From Oricola cellulosilytica (GTDB lineage: Bacteria; Pseudomonadota; Alphaproteobacteria; Rhizobiales; Rhizobiaceae), in the NCBI RefSeq assembly GCF_019966575.1, contig NZ_JAINFK010000002.1:62001-126000 (forward strand): a stretch of DNA of 64,000 bases, in the 5' to 3' direction. Below the pieces are notes generated by a model, which did no database searches, had not been told where the DNA came from, and worked only from the letters and a program-made list of their open reading frames with translations. The position numbers and the translations under genes are program-made. This document shows, piece by piece, positions 40,972 through 49,610 of this stretch (positions within the stretch are counted from its first letter, which is position 1; every line of letters starts with the position of its first letter).

Positions 40972-41123
40972 TCACCGCTCCGCGCGCATCCACTTCTTCA
41001 GGCCCGCGAAGTCCCCGTCCCCGGCATACATCGCCACCCTCCGGCCGACCGCCGCGCCGAAGTTGTCACTGTGGCCGGAGCACGCAGAGACTGCAAGACG
41101 TCAGGCAGTGTCGCCAGCCGCCC
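40972..41123 (-). pseudogene. Decayed C-terminal fragment of an FAD oxidoreductase
   Basis: About 130 bases on the minus strand match the 3' end of the oxidoreductase gene at 42585-43691. In frame the fragment reads SACSGHSDNFGAAVGRR, then AGDGDFAGLKKWMRAER-stop, against SACSGHGYKFGAAVGRR and WMRAEGRL-stop in the intact gene. The first 60 bases are nearly identical. Upstream, near 41100-41123, weak similarity persists with insertions and a frameshift. There is no N-terminal part, so it is a remnant. It abuts the 3' end of the carbonic anhydrase gene and, with the intact copy, forms direct repeats around a 1.5-kb segment. Confidence 0.8.
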
Positions 41124-41128
41124 TTCCG

Positions 41129-41659
41129 CTAATCTGCCAACGCGATCGGCGCGACGACTTCGCGGATCCCGCCTGATTTCATGTCGTAGATAAACGCCGA
41201 GACGACGATATAGCCGGGTATTTCGGGCGCCATTCGCAAGCGCTCGATATCGCCGTGCAGGCTCGCCTCGTGGTTGGTGATCGCGACCTGCGATACGTCG
41301 ACACCGAGTTGCTCCTTCAGCGCGCTTTGTACACCCGGATCGGCAAAACGCTCCGCGCCGCATTGCGTGTGTTGCAGGAGGATGAGTTCGAACGGGCCTG
41401 GTTCGTCCCCATCCATCTGTTTGACGATAAAGGCGAGCGCCGCGATCTCATCGATCACCGCCGGCGTAACCCGCCCGCCATTGTTGCGGATGACGACGGC
41501 ATCGCCCAGTTCTAGACCGAGGATGTGCGCAGGATCGACCCGAGAATCGCCGCAGGCAACAATGACGGAGCGCATCTTGGGCAGGATCGGCAAATCCGCC
41601 CCGTCGAAATTTTCGGCGAATGCGCGGTTGCGGTCGAGAAGGATATTCATGCTGGACAT
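41129..41659 (-). CDS. Beta-class carbonic anhydrase
   Basis: Hydrates CO2 to bicarbonate with a zinc centre. It has 176 residues, at the short end for the beta class. Zinc ligands are C36 (ACGDSRVDP, with the Asp38-Arg40 dyad), H97 and C100 (QHTQCG). The SD GGGAGGACAAG precedes the ATG. It is probably cytoplasmic. It lies between a decayed gene fragment and a divergent HxlR regulator, a pairing that may be regulatory: the 197-base spacer holds the regulator's palindromic operator. Confidence 0.9.
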   Translation of the reverse strand: MSSMNILLDRNRAFAENFDGADLPILPKMRSVIVACGDSRVDPAHILGLELGDAVVIRNNGGRVTPAVIDEIAALAFIVKQMDGDEPGPFELILLQHTQCGAERFADPGVQSALKEQLGVDVSQVAITNHEASLHGDIERLRMAPEIPGYIVVSAFIYDMKSGGIREVVAPIALAD

Positions 41660-41770
41660 CTTGTCCTCCCTGCTTGGTTTGACGGTCGAGCGCCGCTACG
41701 GGCGACTAGCCTGCAAAGGAGGACAGGATCGTCTAACCGCCTGCGCCGGTAGGGCGTGATTTCCTGCCTG

Positions 41771-41798
41771 TTGACACGGAACGTGCCCGATATATCTT
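41771..41798 (+). promoter_or_regulatory. Candidate promoter of the HxlR regulator
   Basis: TTGACA (41771-41776), a 16-base spacer and TATCTT (41793-41798). The -35 is a perfect consensus match. The palindromic operator lies just downstream, over the expected transcription start region. Confidence 0.5.
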
Positions 41799-41818
41799 CA
41801 CTGTTGAATATAAAGCGA

Positions 41819-41839
41819 TTACTTTATATTATAAAGTAA
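41819..41839. promoter_or_regulatory. Perfect palindromic operator upstream of the HxlR gene
   Basis: TTACTTTATA-T-TATAAAGTAA is a perfect 21-base palindrome with a one-base centre, 17 bases before the HxlR start codon. HxlR-type regulators bind such AT-rich palindromes as dimers and commonly autoregulate. A partial copy (ATATAAAG ... CTTTATAT) overlaps its left side. Confidence 0.7.
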
Positions 41840-41856
41840 CATTCCCGTGAGGCTTC

Positions 41857-42519
41857 ATGGCCAAATCCCGGTCGTACAAGCTGCTTTGCCCGATCGCCCG
41901 GGCGCTCGATCGAATCGGCGACCGGTGGACTTTGTTGATCCTGCGCGATCTTCACGCGGGGCCAGCGCGTTTCACGGATCTTCAGCGCGGCCTGACGAGT
42001 GTGGCAGCGAACCTTCTGACCGAGCGTCTCGGAAAGCTGGTCGCGGACGGGCTGGTGGTAAAGGCAGACGGCGGCCACGGAACGTCGGTATACGAACTGA
42101 CCGACCTTGGCGCCCGCACCCGCGACATACTGTTCGAACTCGCGCTATTCGGCGCCAGGTTCGAGCCCGAGGGCGAAGTCGTCGCACCGGGCAATCTGCG
42201 CACCGTCACTACGACACTGGGCGCGGCGGCGCGGCGCGTCGTCGTGCCGGGCATGAATTTCCGGGTCGCCTTCATCGTAGACGGCGAGAACATGGCGCTG
42301 AACGTGGAAAACAGCGTTGCTCAGGTTCTTTACGGGCCTTGCGTTGACCCGGACCTCATTTTCTCGACTACTTACGCCGATCTGATCGCCGTCTCCGAAG
42401 GCGAGATGACGCTCGACAGGTTCGCCCGCAAATGCGGTAAGCTGGAGGTCAGGACACCGGGCACGGAAAAGCAATTTCAAAAGTTGATGTCAGCAATCAT
42501 CCATCTTCTGAATGACTAG
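41857..42519 (+). CDS. HxlR family transcriptional regulator with extra C-terminal domain
   Basis: A 220-residue regulator. The N-terminal 100 residues are a winged helix of the HxlR type (CPIARALDRIGDRWTLLILRDL, FTDLQRGL, LTERLGKLVADGLV). The remaining 110 residues form a second domain (about residues 125-215) with an SCP2-like look, so it may sense a small hydrophobic ligand. A perfect palindrome lies just upstream. It is divergent from the carbonic anhydrase gene and converges on the FAD oxidoreductase gene. Confidence 0.85.
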   Translation: MAKSRSYKLLCPIARALDRIGDRWTLLILRDLHAGPARFTDLQRGLTSVAANLLTERLGKLVADGLVVKADGGHGTSVYELTDLGARTRDILFELALFGARFEPEGEVVAPGNLRTVTTTLGAAARRVVVPGMNFRVAFIVDGENMALNVENSVAQVLYGPCVDPDLIFSTTYADLIAVSEGEMTLDRFARKCGKLEVRTPGTEKQFQKLMSAIIHLLND

Positions 42520-42584
42520 GACGGCAGCATCACTTGATTGGATTCACCGGGCCATCCGTTGGTCAGGGCCGCGGCTTTCTGGCA

Positions 42585-43691
42585 TTATAATCTGCCCTCC
42601 GCGCGCATCCACTTCTTCAGGCCCGCGAAGTCCCCGTCCCCAGCATACCTCGCCACCCTTCTACCCACCGCAGCACCGAACTTGTAGCCGTGGCCGGAGC
42701 ATGCCGAGACCGCGAGGCACCTGCCCTCCTCGCGCACAAAGAACCGCTCGTCTTCGGTGAAGGTGTAGGCGCAGGTTACGGTGTCGGTCACGCGGTAGCG
42801 GTTGAGATCGCGCAGCGGCGGCGCGAACAGGTCGCGCACCGTCTCCCCTTCACCCGGTTCCGGCTCGCGGTTCGCGTCGGCGTCCGCGTTCGCAAACTTG
42901 TGCAGTCCGGAGCCGAATTTCAGCCCGCCCCCGCCCGATGGCGGAATGATGTAGCCGTCGGTCATGCCGCCGACATCGAGGATCACCGGAGCGCTCGCCC
43001 ACGCCTCGGCGAAATCGGCCGGCGGGTCGAGATAGACGACTGCGGTCCGGAAAGGGGTCAGAACGGATGCGAGGTCGGGAAACAGCTTGGTCACCCACGC
43101 GCCCGCCGTGACGATCACCAGATCGGCCTGCGCTGTCTCCCCGTCCGCCACCGTCACCGATGCTGCCGCCGGGTCGACCGAGGCGACACGCGTGTTCTCC
43201 CGCAAGTCGACGCCGCGCGCCCGCAGCCAACCGGCCATGCCGGACGCGATGCGGCGGCAATGCAGCGCGCCGCCCTCCGGCGAAACGAAGGCGTAGCGGA
43301 ATGTACCGGGATTGAGGAACGGGAAGCGCTTTACCGCCTCGTCCGGCTGGAACAGCTCGCAAGGCCAGCCGCCCTCGCGCAAGCCGTTCAGATAATCCTC
43401 CGCCTCGTCGTCCGGCTCGCGGCTGACGGCCATGAAGCCGCGTGGATCGAGATGGCTTTCGCCCAGATCGGCCCACAATTCGTCCCAGGCCTCGTAGGCC
43501 TCGGTGATCGCTGCCCCGTAGCCAGAACCCGCGCCGTAGGCGCGGCGGATGATACGGTGATGGTCGCCGGACGCGGCCATCGGGTTCGGCACCGGCCCCT
43601 GCTCAAACAGCGTCACATTGTGGCCGGCCTTCGACAGCGCCCATGCGGTGGAAAGACCGGCGATCCCTGCTCCGACGATGATGACTTTCAT
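42585..43691 (-). CDS. FAD-dependent amine/sarcosine oxidase-like oxidoreductase
   Basis: DAO-family flavoenzyme of 368 residues. The FAD-binding Rossmann motif VGAGIAGLSTAWAL is at residues 6-19, then Glu30 (LFEQG). The conserved DHHRIIRRAYG and C-terminal SACSGHGYKFGAAVGRR resemble monomeric sarcosine oxidase/N-methyltryptophan oxidase, in which this Cys region can bind FAD covalently. The substrate is not predictable. It is divergent from a P450 gene across 107 bases. Its last 130 bases are duplicated at 40968-41098. Confidence 0.88.
   Translation of the reverse strand: MKVIIVGAGIAGLSTAWALSKAGHNVTLFEQGPVPNPMAASGDHHRIIRRAYGAGSGYGAAITEAYEAWDELWADLGESHLDPRGFMAVSREPDDEAEDYLNGLREGGWPCELFQPDEAVKRFPFLNPGTFRYAFVSPEGGALHCRRIASGMAGWLRARGVDLRENTRVASVDPAAASVTVADGETAQADLVIVTAGAWVTKLFPDLASVLTPFRTAVVYLDPPADFAEAWASAPVILDVGGMTDGYIIPPSGGGGLKFGSGLHKFANADADANREPEPGEGETVRDLFAPPLRDLNRYRVTDTVTCAYTFTEDERFFVREEGRCLAVSACSGHGYKFGAAVGRRVARYAGDGDFAGLKKWMRAEGRL
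42587..42715. repeat. Direct repeat, intact copy
   Basis: The 3' end of the FAD oxidoreductase gene is repeated in the same orientation at about 40968-41098. Both copies begin with ATAATC followed by a near-identical 60-base block and then a more diverged block. They bracket the carbonic anhydrase and HxlR genes. Confidence 0.8.
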
Positions 43692-43798
43692 GACAATGTA
43701 AACTCGTGGCTGCCCTCGACCCGATTATCGGGCCACGATAACGACAGCAAGCGGAAGAAAGGTGCCCACTCCCGTTCCGGCCCGCCCCCTGCTAAGGA

Positions 43799-45055
43799 AT
43801 GCGGATGCTTCCCTCCTCCTTCCAGCTTTCCGGCAACCGGCTGTCGCTCGATCCGCACGATCCGGACTTCGTGCAGAACCCCTATGCCGCCTATGCCGAG
43901 CTGCACCGCGTCAGCCCGGCCTTCTTCTGGGAGCAATACGGCCACTGGTGCTTCGCCGGGTTCGACGCGGTCAGCGCGCTGCTGCGCGACCGGCGCTTCG
44001 GGCGGCAGATCCTGCATGTCGCGACGCGTGAGGAGCTCGGCCTTCCCGGCCCAAACCCGGCGCTCGCGAATTTCGACGCGGTCGAACGCCACTCCCTGCT
44101 CGAACTTGAGCCGCCCGGCCACACGAAGCTGCGCAAGCTGATCAACAAGGCGTTCGTCTCGCGCAACGTCGAGCGCCTGCGTCCGCAAATCGAGGCGCTG
44201 GCGAACCGCCTGATCGACGGTTTCGCGCCGGGCAAGCCGGTCGAACTGCTGGAGCGCTACGCGACGCCAATCCCGCTGGTGACGATCTGCGGCATGCTCG
44301 GCGTGCCGGTCGAGGCGGGTCCGCAGCTCGTCGCCTGGTCCCATGCCATGTGTCGCATGTATGTGCTCGACCCGTCCAACGACGACGCGCGCAACGCCGA
44401 TGCCGCCGCCGGCGAATTTTCCGCCTTCCTGCGCGAACATATCGTTGAACGCCGCCAAAATCCCGCCGACGACCTGCTCTCTGCCCTGATCGCGGCTGAG
44501 CAGGACGGCGACACCCTGACGCTCGACGAATTGATCTCGACCATCGTGCTTCTGCTCAACGCCGGCCATGAGGCGACGGTCCACCAGATCGGCAACGCGG
44601 TAAAAACGATCGTCGAGAGCGGCCGCGACCCGGCGGTTTTGTTCGCCGACGACAAGGCGAGCGCGGCAACGGTGGAGGAGTGCCTGCGCCATGACGCGCC
44701 GCTTCACATGTTCACCCGTTATGCGCTGGAGGATCTGACCTTCGACCTGGAAGGTCATCCGGTAGCGCTGAAGAAGGGCGACACGATCGGTCTGATGCTG
44801 GGGGCGGCGAACCGCGATCCGCGGCGTTTCGACGAGCCCGGACGGTTCGACCCGGCGCGTGACAAGAACGACAACGTCTCGTTCGGCGCGGGCATCCATT
44901 TCTGCGTCGGCGCGCCCCTCGCCCGGCTGGAACTGCAGGTCGCGCTGCCCGTCCTGTTCGAGCGTCTGCCCGGTCTGCAGGTCACCGAGGCGCTGCGCTA
45001 CGCCGACGTCTATCATTTCCACGGGCTGGAGCGGGTGCCGGTCACAGCCGGATGA
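43799..45055 (+). CDS. Cytochrome P450
   Basis: Soluble bacterial class I P450 monooxygenase of 418 residues. The heme ligand is Cys369 in FGAGIHFCVGAPLAR. The I-helix oxygen-activation motif is NAGHEAT, with Ala where many have Thr/Glu-Thr, and the K-helix ExxR is EECLRHD. The C-helix has HTKLRKLINKAF. The substrate is unknown and no ferredoxin partner is adjacent. Its 3' end overlaps the convergent cupin gene by 14 bases. Confidence 0.94.
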   Translation: MRMLPSSFQLSGNRLSLDPHDPDFVQNPYAAYAELHRVSPAFFWEQYGHWCFAGFDAVSALLRDRRFGRQILHVATREELGLPGPNPALANFDAVERHSLLELEPPGHTKLRKLINKAFVSRNVERLRPQIEALANRLIDGFAPGKPVELLERYATPIPLVTICGMLGVPVEAGPQLVAWSHAMCRMYVLDPSNDDARNADAAAGEFSAFLREHIVERRQNPADDLLSALIAAEQDGDTLTLDELISTIVLLLNAGHEATVHQIGNAVKTIVESGRDPAVLFADDKASAATVEECLRHDAPLHMFTRYALEDLTFDLEGHPVALKKGDTIGLMLGAANRDPRRFDEPGRFDPARDKNDNVSFGAGIHFCVGAPLARLELQVALPVLFERLPGLQVTEALRYADVYHFHGLERVPVTAG

Positions 45056-45389
45056 CGTATTCCTTGCGCGTCGTCTCGATCACTTCCCAGGTTCCCTCGA
45101 AGCCCGGCCGAAGGACGAAGCTGTCGCCGGCCCTCACCGTGCGCACGTTCCCGCCATCCTCCGCGATCACCGACACGCCTTGGAGGATGTGGCAGAACTC
45201 CCATTCGTCGTAGGAGATCTTCCATTTCCCCGGCGTCGCCTGCCAGACGCCGCAGTAAAGGCCGTCGCGCTCCTCCACGTTCCACGTCGTGAACTCCGGA
45301 TCGCCCGAAATCGCTTTTTCCGGCGCGGGGCGGTCGGTTTCCGGCGCCGCGCCGGACGTATCGATTGCAACACACAACGGTTCGGGCAT
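45042..45389 (-). CDS. Cupin domain protein (EutQ-like)
   Basis: A 115-residue single-domain cupin (DUF861-like). The strand motifs include GVWQATPGKWKISYDEWEFCHILQG and GDSFVLRPGFEGTWEV. Members of this group are often assumed to bind sugars or small metabolites, and the usual metal His cluster is only partly present. It overlaps the convergent P450 gene and has no obvious partner. Confidence 0.8.
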   Translation of the reverse strand: MPEPLCVAIDTSGAAPETDRPAPEKAISGDPEFTTWNVEERDGLYCGVWQATPGKWKISYDEWEFCHILQGVSVIAEDGGNVRTVRAGDSFVLRPGFEGTWEVIETTRKEYVIRL

Positions 45390-45432
45390 CGGGCACCTCG
45401 CAAGTTCAACGACCCGTTCCTATAGTCACATC

Positions 45433-45969
45433 ATGCGACTGGACAAAAGCCTCGAACGTTCGATGGCGATGAGCGACGCGACCTGGGCGCGCCACGCCAA
45501 CCCATGGAGCGTCTGGACGCGCTTTCCGGTTCTCCCGCTATTGGCGCTGGCGATCTGGAGCCGCGTCTGGATCGGCTGGTTGTCGCTCGTGCCGATCGTG
45601 CTGCTAGTCCTGTGGACGTTCTACAATCCGCGCGCCTTCCCGCCCCCCGCCTCGACCGACAACTGGGTGTCGAAGGGAACATTCGGCGAGCGCGTCTGGC
45701 TGAACCGGAAGACGATCCCGATCCCGGCCCACCACGCCGCCTGGGCGAGATGGCTCAGCGTGGCGAGCGGCCTGTCGCTGCTGCCGATGATCTGGGGACT
45801 TTACGCGCTCGACCCGTGGGCTGCGGCGCTCGGCGCGCTGCTTGCCTCCGTCTTCAAGATCTGGTTCGTCGACCGCATGGTCTGGCTCTATGAGGACATG
45901 AAGGACGCCGATCCGGTCTATGCCGGCTGGCTCGTCAGCAAACCTGAACGCCGCACTGCTCGATCGTGA
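45433..45969 (+). CDS. DUF6653 family membrane protein
   Basis: A 178-residue protein with the N-terminal signature ARHANPWSVWTRF and four or so membrane helices (about residues 30-65 and 110-145). The ATG at 45433 is chosen because the open frame upstream reads through the antisense of the cupin gene. Function is unknown. Its last 35 bases overlap the convergent small periplasmic gene. Confidence 0.75.
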   Translation: MRLDKSLERSMAMSDATWARHANPWSVWTRFPVLPLLALAIWSRVWIGWLSLVPIVLLVLWTFYNPRAFPPPASTDNWVSKGTFGERVWLNRKTIPIPAHHAAWARWLSVASGLSLLPMIWGLYALDPWAAALGALLASVFKIWFVDRMVWLYEDMKDADPVYAGWLVSKPERRTARS

Positions 45970-46225
45970 ACATCGAGGCCGGTTCGGTCCGGGCGCCGTC
46001 GAACTGACGGCCGTCGCGGCATTGCGCCCGCGCCTCGAAGGTGTTGCGCCCCCCAAGCGTGCCCTCGCGCACGTTGATGTAATAGTCGACGGCGCAGTCC
46101 TGCTCCACCGCAAGCTGGTCCGACAGCTCGTCGAGCCAGGCCGGGTCCTGCGACTGGGCAAAAGCTGCGCCCGAGGCCAGAGCGGCGATCGCGGCAATCG
46201 CGATCGCTCCTGCGCGCTTTGACAT
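45935..46225 (-). CDS. Small secreted hypothetical protein with four cysteines
   Basis: A 96-residue protein with a clear Sec signal peptide (AIAIAAIAALASGAAFA, cleavage before QSQDP). The mature part of about 73 residues has four Cys (QDCAVDY, AQCRDG, EQCGVQVC), suggesting two disulfides in the periplasm. The ATG at 46225 has a GGAGG SD; a GTG four codons upstream is less likely. Family unknown. Confidence 0.7.
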   Translation of the reverse strand: MSKRAGAIAIAAIAALASGAAFAQSQDPAWLDELSDQLAVEQDCAVDYYINVREGTLGGRNTFEARAQCRDGRQFDGARTEPASMFTIEQCGVQVC

Positions 46226-46311
46226 GAAGGCCTCCACCGGTTGTTTCCAGTGGAATCTAACCGAGGTGGCGTCCCGGAAAATTGCGGTAGGTCAACTCCG
46301 CACCGCGCATG

Positions 46312-47595
46312 TCACGCTTTCGCCAGCGCCTGGTCGATGTCGGCGATGATGTCGGGGGCGTTCTCGATGCCGATCGAGAGGCGCACGACGTTGTTGCCGG
46401 CGCCCGCTGCTTCGCGCTGCTCGTCGGTGAGCTGGCGGTGCGTCGTCGACGCCGGATGGATCACCAGGGTGCGGGTGTCGCCGATGTTCGCCAGATGCGA
46501 GACGATCTCGAGGCCCTCGACGAACCTGACGCCCGCCTCGTATCCGCCCTTCAGGCCGAAAGTGAAGACCGCGCCCGCGCCGTTGGGACTATAGCGCTGC
46601 AGAAGCGCGTGATTGGGATGGTCCGGCAGGCCGGAATACTCGACCCAGTCAACCTTGTCGTGGCCGGTCAGATGTCTGGCGACGACCAGCGCATTGTCGC
46701 AGTGGCGCTGCATGCGCAGCGGCAGCGTCTCGATGCCGTTGAGGATGAGGAACGCGTTCATCGGCGCGATGGCCGGGCCGAGATCACGCAGGCCAAGGAC
46801 CCGGCAGGCGATGGCGAAGCCGAAATTGCCGAACGTCTCGTGTAACACGATGCCCCCATATTCCTCGCGCGGCCTGGACAGCATCGGATACTTGTCGGAG
46901 GCCGACCAGTCGAACGTGCCGCCGTCGACGATGACGCCGCCCATCGAGTTGCCGTGGCCGCCGAGGAATTTCGTCAGCGAGTGGACGACGATGTCGGCGC
47001 CGTGCTCGATCGGCCGGAGCAGGTAGGGCGTCGCCATGGTGTTGTCGACGATCAACGGGAGGCCGGCGTCATGGGCGACCTTCGCCAGCGCCGCTATATC
47101 GGTGACGAAGCCGGCGGGGTTGGCGAAGCTCTCGACGAAGATCGCCTTGGTGCGGTCGTCGATCTGCCCGGCGAAGCTGTCGGGGTCCTTCGCGTCGGCC
47201 CAGCGGACCTCCCAGCCGAAATTCTTGAAGGAGTGCCCGAACTGGTTGATCGAGCCGCCATAGAGCTGGCGGGCGGAGACGAAATTGTCGCCGGAACTCA
47301 TCAGCGTGTGAAGGACGATCAACTGCGCCGCATGGCCGGAGGCGACCGCGAGCGCGGCCGTCCCGCCTTCCAGCGCCGCGAGCCGTTCCTCGAGCACCGC
47401 TTGCGTCGGATTCATGATGCGCGTGTATATGTTGCCGAAGGCTTGCAGGCCGAACAGCGAGGCGGCGTGGTCTGTGTCGTTGAAGACGTAGGAGGTGGTC
47501 TGGTAGATCGGCGTGATCCGCGCGCCGGTGGCGGGGTCTGGCTGCGCGCCTGCATGGATGGCGAGGGTTTCGAAGCCGGGTACACGCTGCGACAT
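46312..47595 (-). CDS. metY: O-acetylhomoserine aminocarboxypropyltransferase (sulfhydrylase)
   Basis: PLP enzyme that makes homocysteine directly from O-acetylhomoserine and sulfide. Its 427 residues match the MetY length. The start GFETLAIHAGAQPDPATGAR is typical, the PLP Schiff-base lysine lies in VVHSLTKFLGGHG (about residue 208), and YTRIMNPTQAVLEERLAALEGG is a Cys/Met-metabolism PLP signature. The SD GGAGGAACG precedes the ATG. It lies 107 bases after a CoA-binding protein gene. I looked for a SAM-II riboswitch in that gap and saw none. Confidence 0.94.
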   Translation of the reverse strand: MSQRVPGFETLAIHAGAQPDPATGARITPIYQTTSYVFNDTDHAASLFGLQAFGNIYTRIMNPTQAVLEERLAALEGGTAALAVASGHAAQLIVLHTLMSSGDNFVSARQLYGGSINQFGHSFKNFGWEVRWADAKDPDSFAGQIDDRTKAIFVESFANPAGFVTDIAALAKVAHDAGLPLIVDNTMATPYLLRPIEHGADIVVHSLTKFLGGHGNSMGGVIVDGGTFDWSASDKYPMLSRPREEYGGIVLHETFGNFGFAIACRVLGLRDLGPAIAPMNAFLILNGIETLPLRMQRHCDNALVVARHLTGHDKVDWVEYSGLPDHPNHALLQRYSPNGAGAVFTFGLKGGYEAGVRFVEGLEIVSHLANIGDTRTLVIHPASTTHRQLTDEQREAAGAGNNVVRLSIGIENAPDIIADIDQALAKA

Positions 47596-47702
47596 GGGTC
47601 GTTCCTCCTAACTCGTGCGGCCAACCTTGTGGCGGGGAACGGCGAACCTGTCAAAGAGGATTGTCGCGCGCGACGGTGCGCCCGGGCGAAACGCTGCCTG
47701 CG

Positions 47703-48221
47703 CTACCGGCGGATGCCGAAGCTCTGGTAGCCGCTACGCAGTTCTGGCCGGCGGGACGAAAGGACGCTCGAATTGACGCCGTTCCAGCCGATTTCGCCGG
47801 AGAGCCGCGCATATTCGATTTTGGGGCAGCGGTTCATCACGACCGTGATGCCGCGCTCCTCCAGGCGTGCCGCCGATTCGTCGTGGCGGACGGTGAGTTG
47901 CATCCACACGACCTTCGGCAGCGGCTCCATCGCGAGGATCGCGTCGGTGACCCCGGGCACCGCATCAGATCCGCGGAAGACATCAACCATGTCGACCGGT
48001 TCCGGCAGGTCGGCGAGGCTGGCATACACGGGGCGGCCGAGGATCTCGTTGCCCGCCTGTCCGGGATTGACCGGATGGACCGTGTATCCCTTGGCGATCA
48101 GGTACTTGGCGACGAAATAGCTTGGCCGCGCGACATTCGCCGACGCGCCGACGACGGCGATGGTGCGGACGGAATTGAGAATGCCGGCGATGTGCTCGTT
48201 GCAATAGGCGTCATGGTTCAT
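47703..48221 (-). CDS. CoA-binding domain protein (YccU-like)
   Basis: A 172-residue single Rossmann-fold CoA-binding protein, like the N-terminal domain of succinyl-CoA ligase alpha. The dinucleotide motif is VVGASANVARPSY, with VHPVNPG and the C-terminal VMNRCPKIEY typical of the family. The biochemical role is unsettled. It overlaps the VOC gene by 4 bases and precedes metY, so the three are probably one operon. Confidence 0.88.
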   Translation of the reverse strand: MNHDAYCNEHIAGILNSVRTIAVVGASANVARPSYFVAKYLIAKGYTVHPVNPGQAGNEILGRPVYASLADLPEPVDMVDVFRGSDAVPGVTDAILAMEPLPKVVWMQLTVRHDESAARLEERGITVVMNRCPKIEYARLSGEIGWNGVNSSVLSSRRPELRSGYQSFGIRR

Positions 48222-48646
48222 GGAAGCTGCATGAACCCGTCATCGTCGTTGTGCATCAACGGGTTGAACGCCAGTTCCCAAAGATGGCCGTCCGGGTCGG
48301 CGAAATATCCGGAGTACCCGCCCCAGAACACTTTTTCCGGTTTCTTGACGGGGCTCGCGCCGCAGGAGACGGCGTGGTCGAAGGCGGCGTCCACCGCCGC
48401 CTCGCTGTCGAGATTGTGCGCGATCGCCACGCCGGAAAATCCCGGCGCACTGTCCTCGACGCCCGCGTCCCTGGCCAGCGAGGAGCGTCCAAAGAGGCCG
48501 AGTGCCGTGCCCTTCATTTTGAAGAAGGTCACGTCGTCATTGGATGCCGACGACCGCTCGAAACCGAGCTTTTCATAGAACGCGGTCGAGGCCGCGACAT
48601 CGGCGACGCCGAGGGTGACCATCGTTAGGCGGGGTTCCAATGCCAT
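48218..48646 (-). CDS. VOC family (glyoxalase-like) protein
   Basis: A 142-residue vicinal-oxygen-chelate protein. Both beta-alpha-beta modules are visible: TMVTLGVADVAASTAFYEKLGF at the start and GYSGYFADPDGHLWELAFNP at the end, with the metal-ligand Glu in WELAF. The position of the first metal His is occupied by Thr, as in related bleomycin-resistance-like members, so catalysis is uncertain. Confidence 0.85.
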   Translation of the reverse strand: MALEPRLTMVTLGVADVAASTAFYEKLGFERSSASNDDVTFFKMKGTALGLFGRSSLARDAGVEDSAPGFSGVAIAHNLDSEAAVDAAFDHAVSCGASPVKKPEKVFWGGYSGYFADPDGHLWELAFNPLMHNDDDGFMQLP

Positions 48647-48707
48647 GACACCAACCTCTTGAACAAATCATGAACCTATTATGATGATGCGCGCTTGGCC
48701 GCAAGCC

Positions 48708-49520
48708 CTATTCACCCGTCCAGTGCGGCTTTCGCTTGTCGAGGAAGGAGCCGATCCCCTCCTCCGCGTCGCGATAAAGCATGTTCTCGACCATCACCTG
48801 CGCGCAATAGTCATACGCTTCCGACAGGCTCATCTCGGCCTGCCGGTAGAAGGCCTCCTTGCCGGTCTTGACCACCAGCGGCGATTTCGAGGCGATCACC
48901 TCGGCATACTTCTGGACGACCTGGTGCAGATATTCCTTCGGCACGATCCGGTTCACCAGGCCGAATTCGCGCGCCGTCGAGGCGTCGATCGTCTCGCCGG
49001 TCAGCAGCATCTCCATCGCCTGCTTGCGGTGTACGTTGCGCGAAAGTGCGACCATCGGCGTCGAGCAGAACAGGCCGATATTGACGCCCGGCGTGCAGAA
49101 GCCGGAGGTGTCGGTGCAGATCGCCAGATCGCAACTGGCGACGAGCTGGCACCCGGCGGCGGTGGCGAGCCCGTCGATTTCCGCGATGACGGGCTTGGGA
49201 TGCGTCACGACGGCCTGCATCAGTTGCGAGCACATCCCCATCGTCTTTGCGAAGAACTTCCTGCCCCGGTCCTCGTCCGTGCGGTGCGCCGTCATTTCCT
49301 TGAGGTCGTGCCCCGCGCTGAACACCCGGCCGGCGGCCGCGATGACGATCACCTTGACGGCGTTGTCGTTCCGCGCATCCTCGAGCGCGGCCATGAGGTG
49401 CTTCATCATCGCGATGGAGAGCGCGTTGGCGGGCGGATTGGAAAGCGTCAGACGAAGCACCGGCCCTGTCATGTCGCGGGTCACGAGCGGGTGTTTGACC
49501 AGTTCGGGTTTTGCGGTCAT
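48708..49520 (-). CDS. Enoyl-CoA hydratase/isomerase family protein
   Basis: Crotonase-fold protein of 270 residues. The oxyanion-hole segments are SAGHDLKEM and ATAAGCQLVASCDLAI. The catalytic glutamates of the classic hydratase are not obvious, so another acyl-CoA reaction is possible. The ATG at 49520 has a GGAG SD; the open frame continues upstream in atypical sequence. It is divergent from a PaaI-type thioesterase gene, a pairing that suits acyl-CoA turnover. Confidence 0.88.
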   Translation of the reverse strand: MTAKPELVKHPLVTRDMTGPVLRLTLSNPPANALSIAMMKHLMAALEDARNDNAVKVIVIAAAGRVFSAGHDLKEMTAHRTDEDRGRKFFAKTMGMCSQLMQAVVTHPKPVIAEIDGLATAAGCQLVASCDLAICTDTSGFCTPGVNIGLFCSTPMVALSRNVHRKQAMEMLLTGETIDASTAREFGLVNRIVPKEYLHQVVQKYAEVIASKSPLVVKTGKEAFYRQAEMSLSEAYDYCAQVMVENMLYRDAEEGIGSFLDKRKPHWTGE

Positions 49521-49610
49521 GCGACGGGCTCCGGAATCTGCGCTGCTTGACGGCGAACCTATCAGCAGGTCAAACGCGGCGACAAGACACTCGATTCCAC
49601 ACGGAACACC

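Noticed and set aside
47596-47702. SAM-II riboswitch upstream of metY
   Set aside because: The 107-base gap shows no pseudoknot-like core, and the gene appears to be read from the upstream CoA-binding gene.
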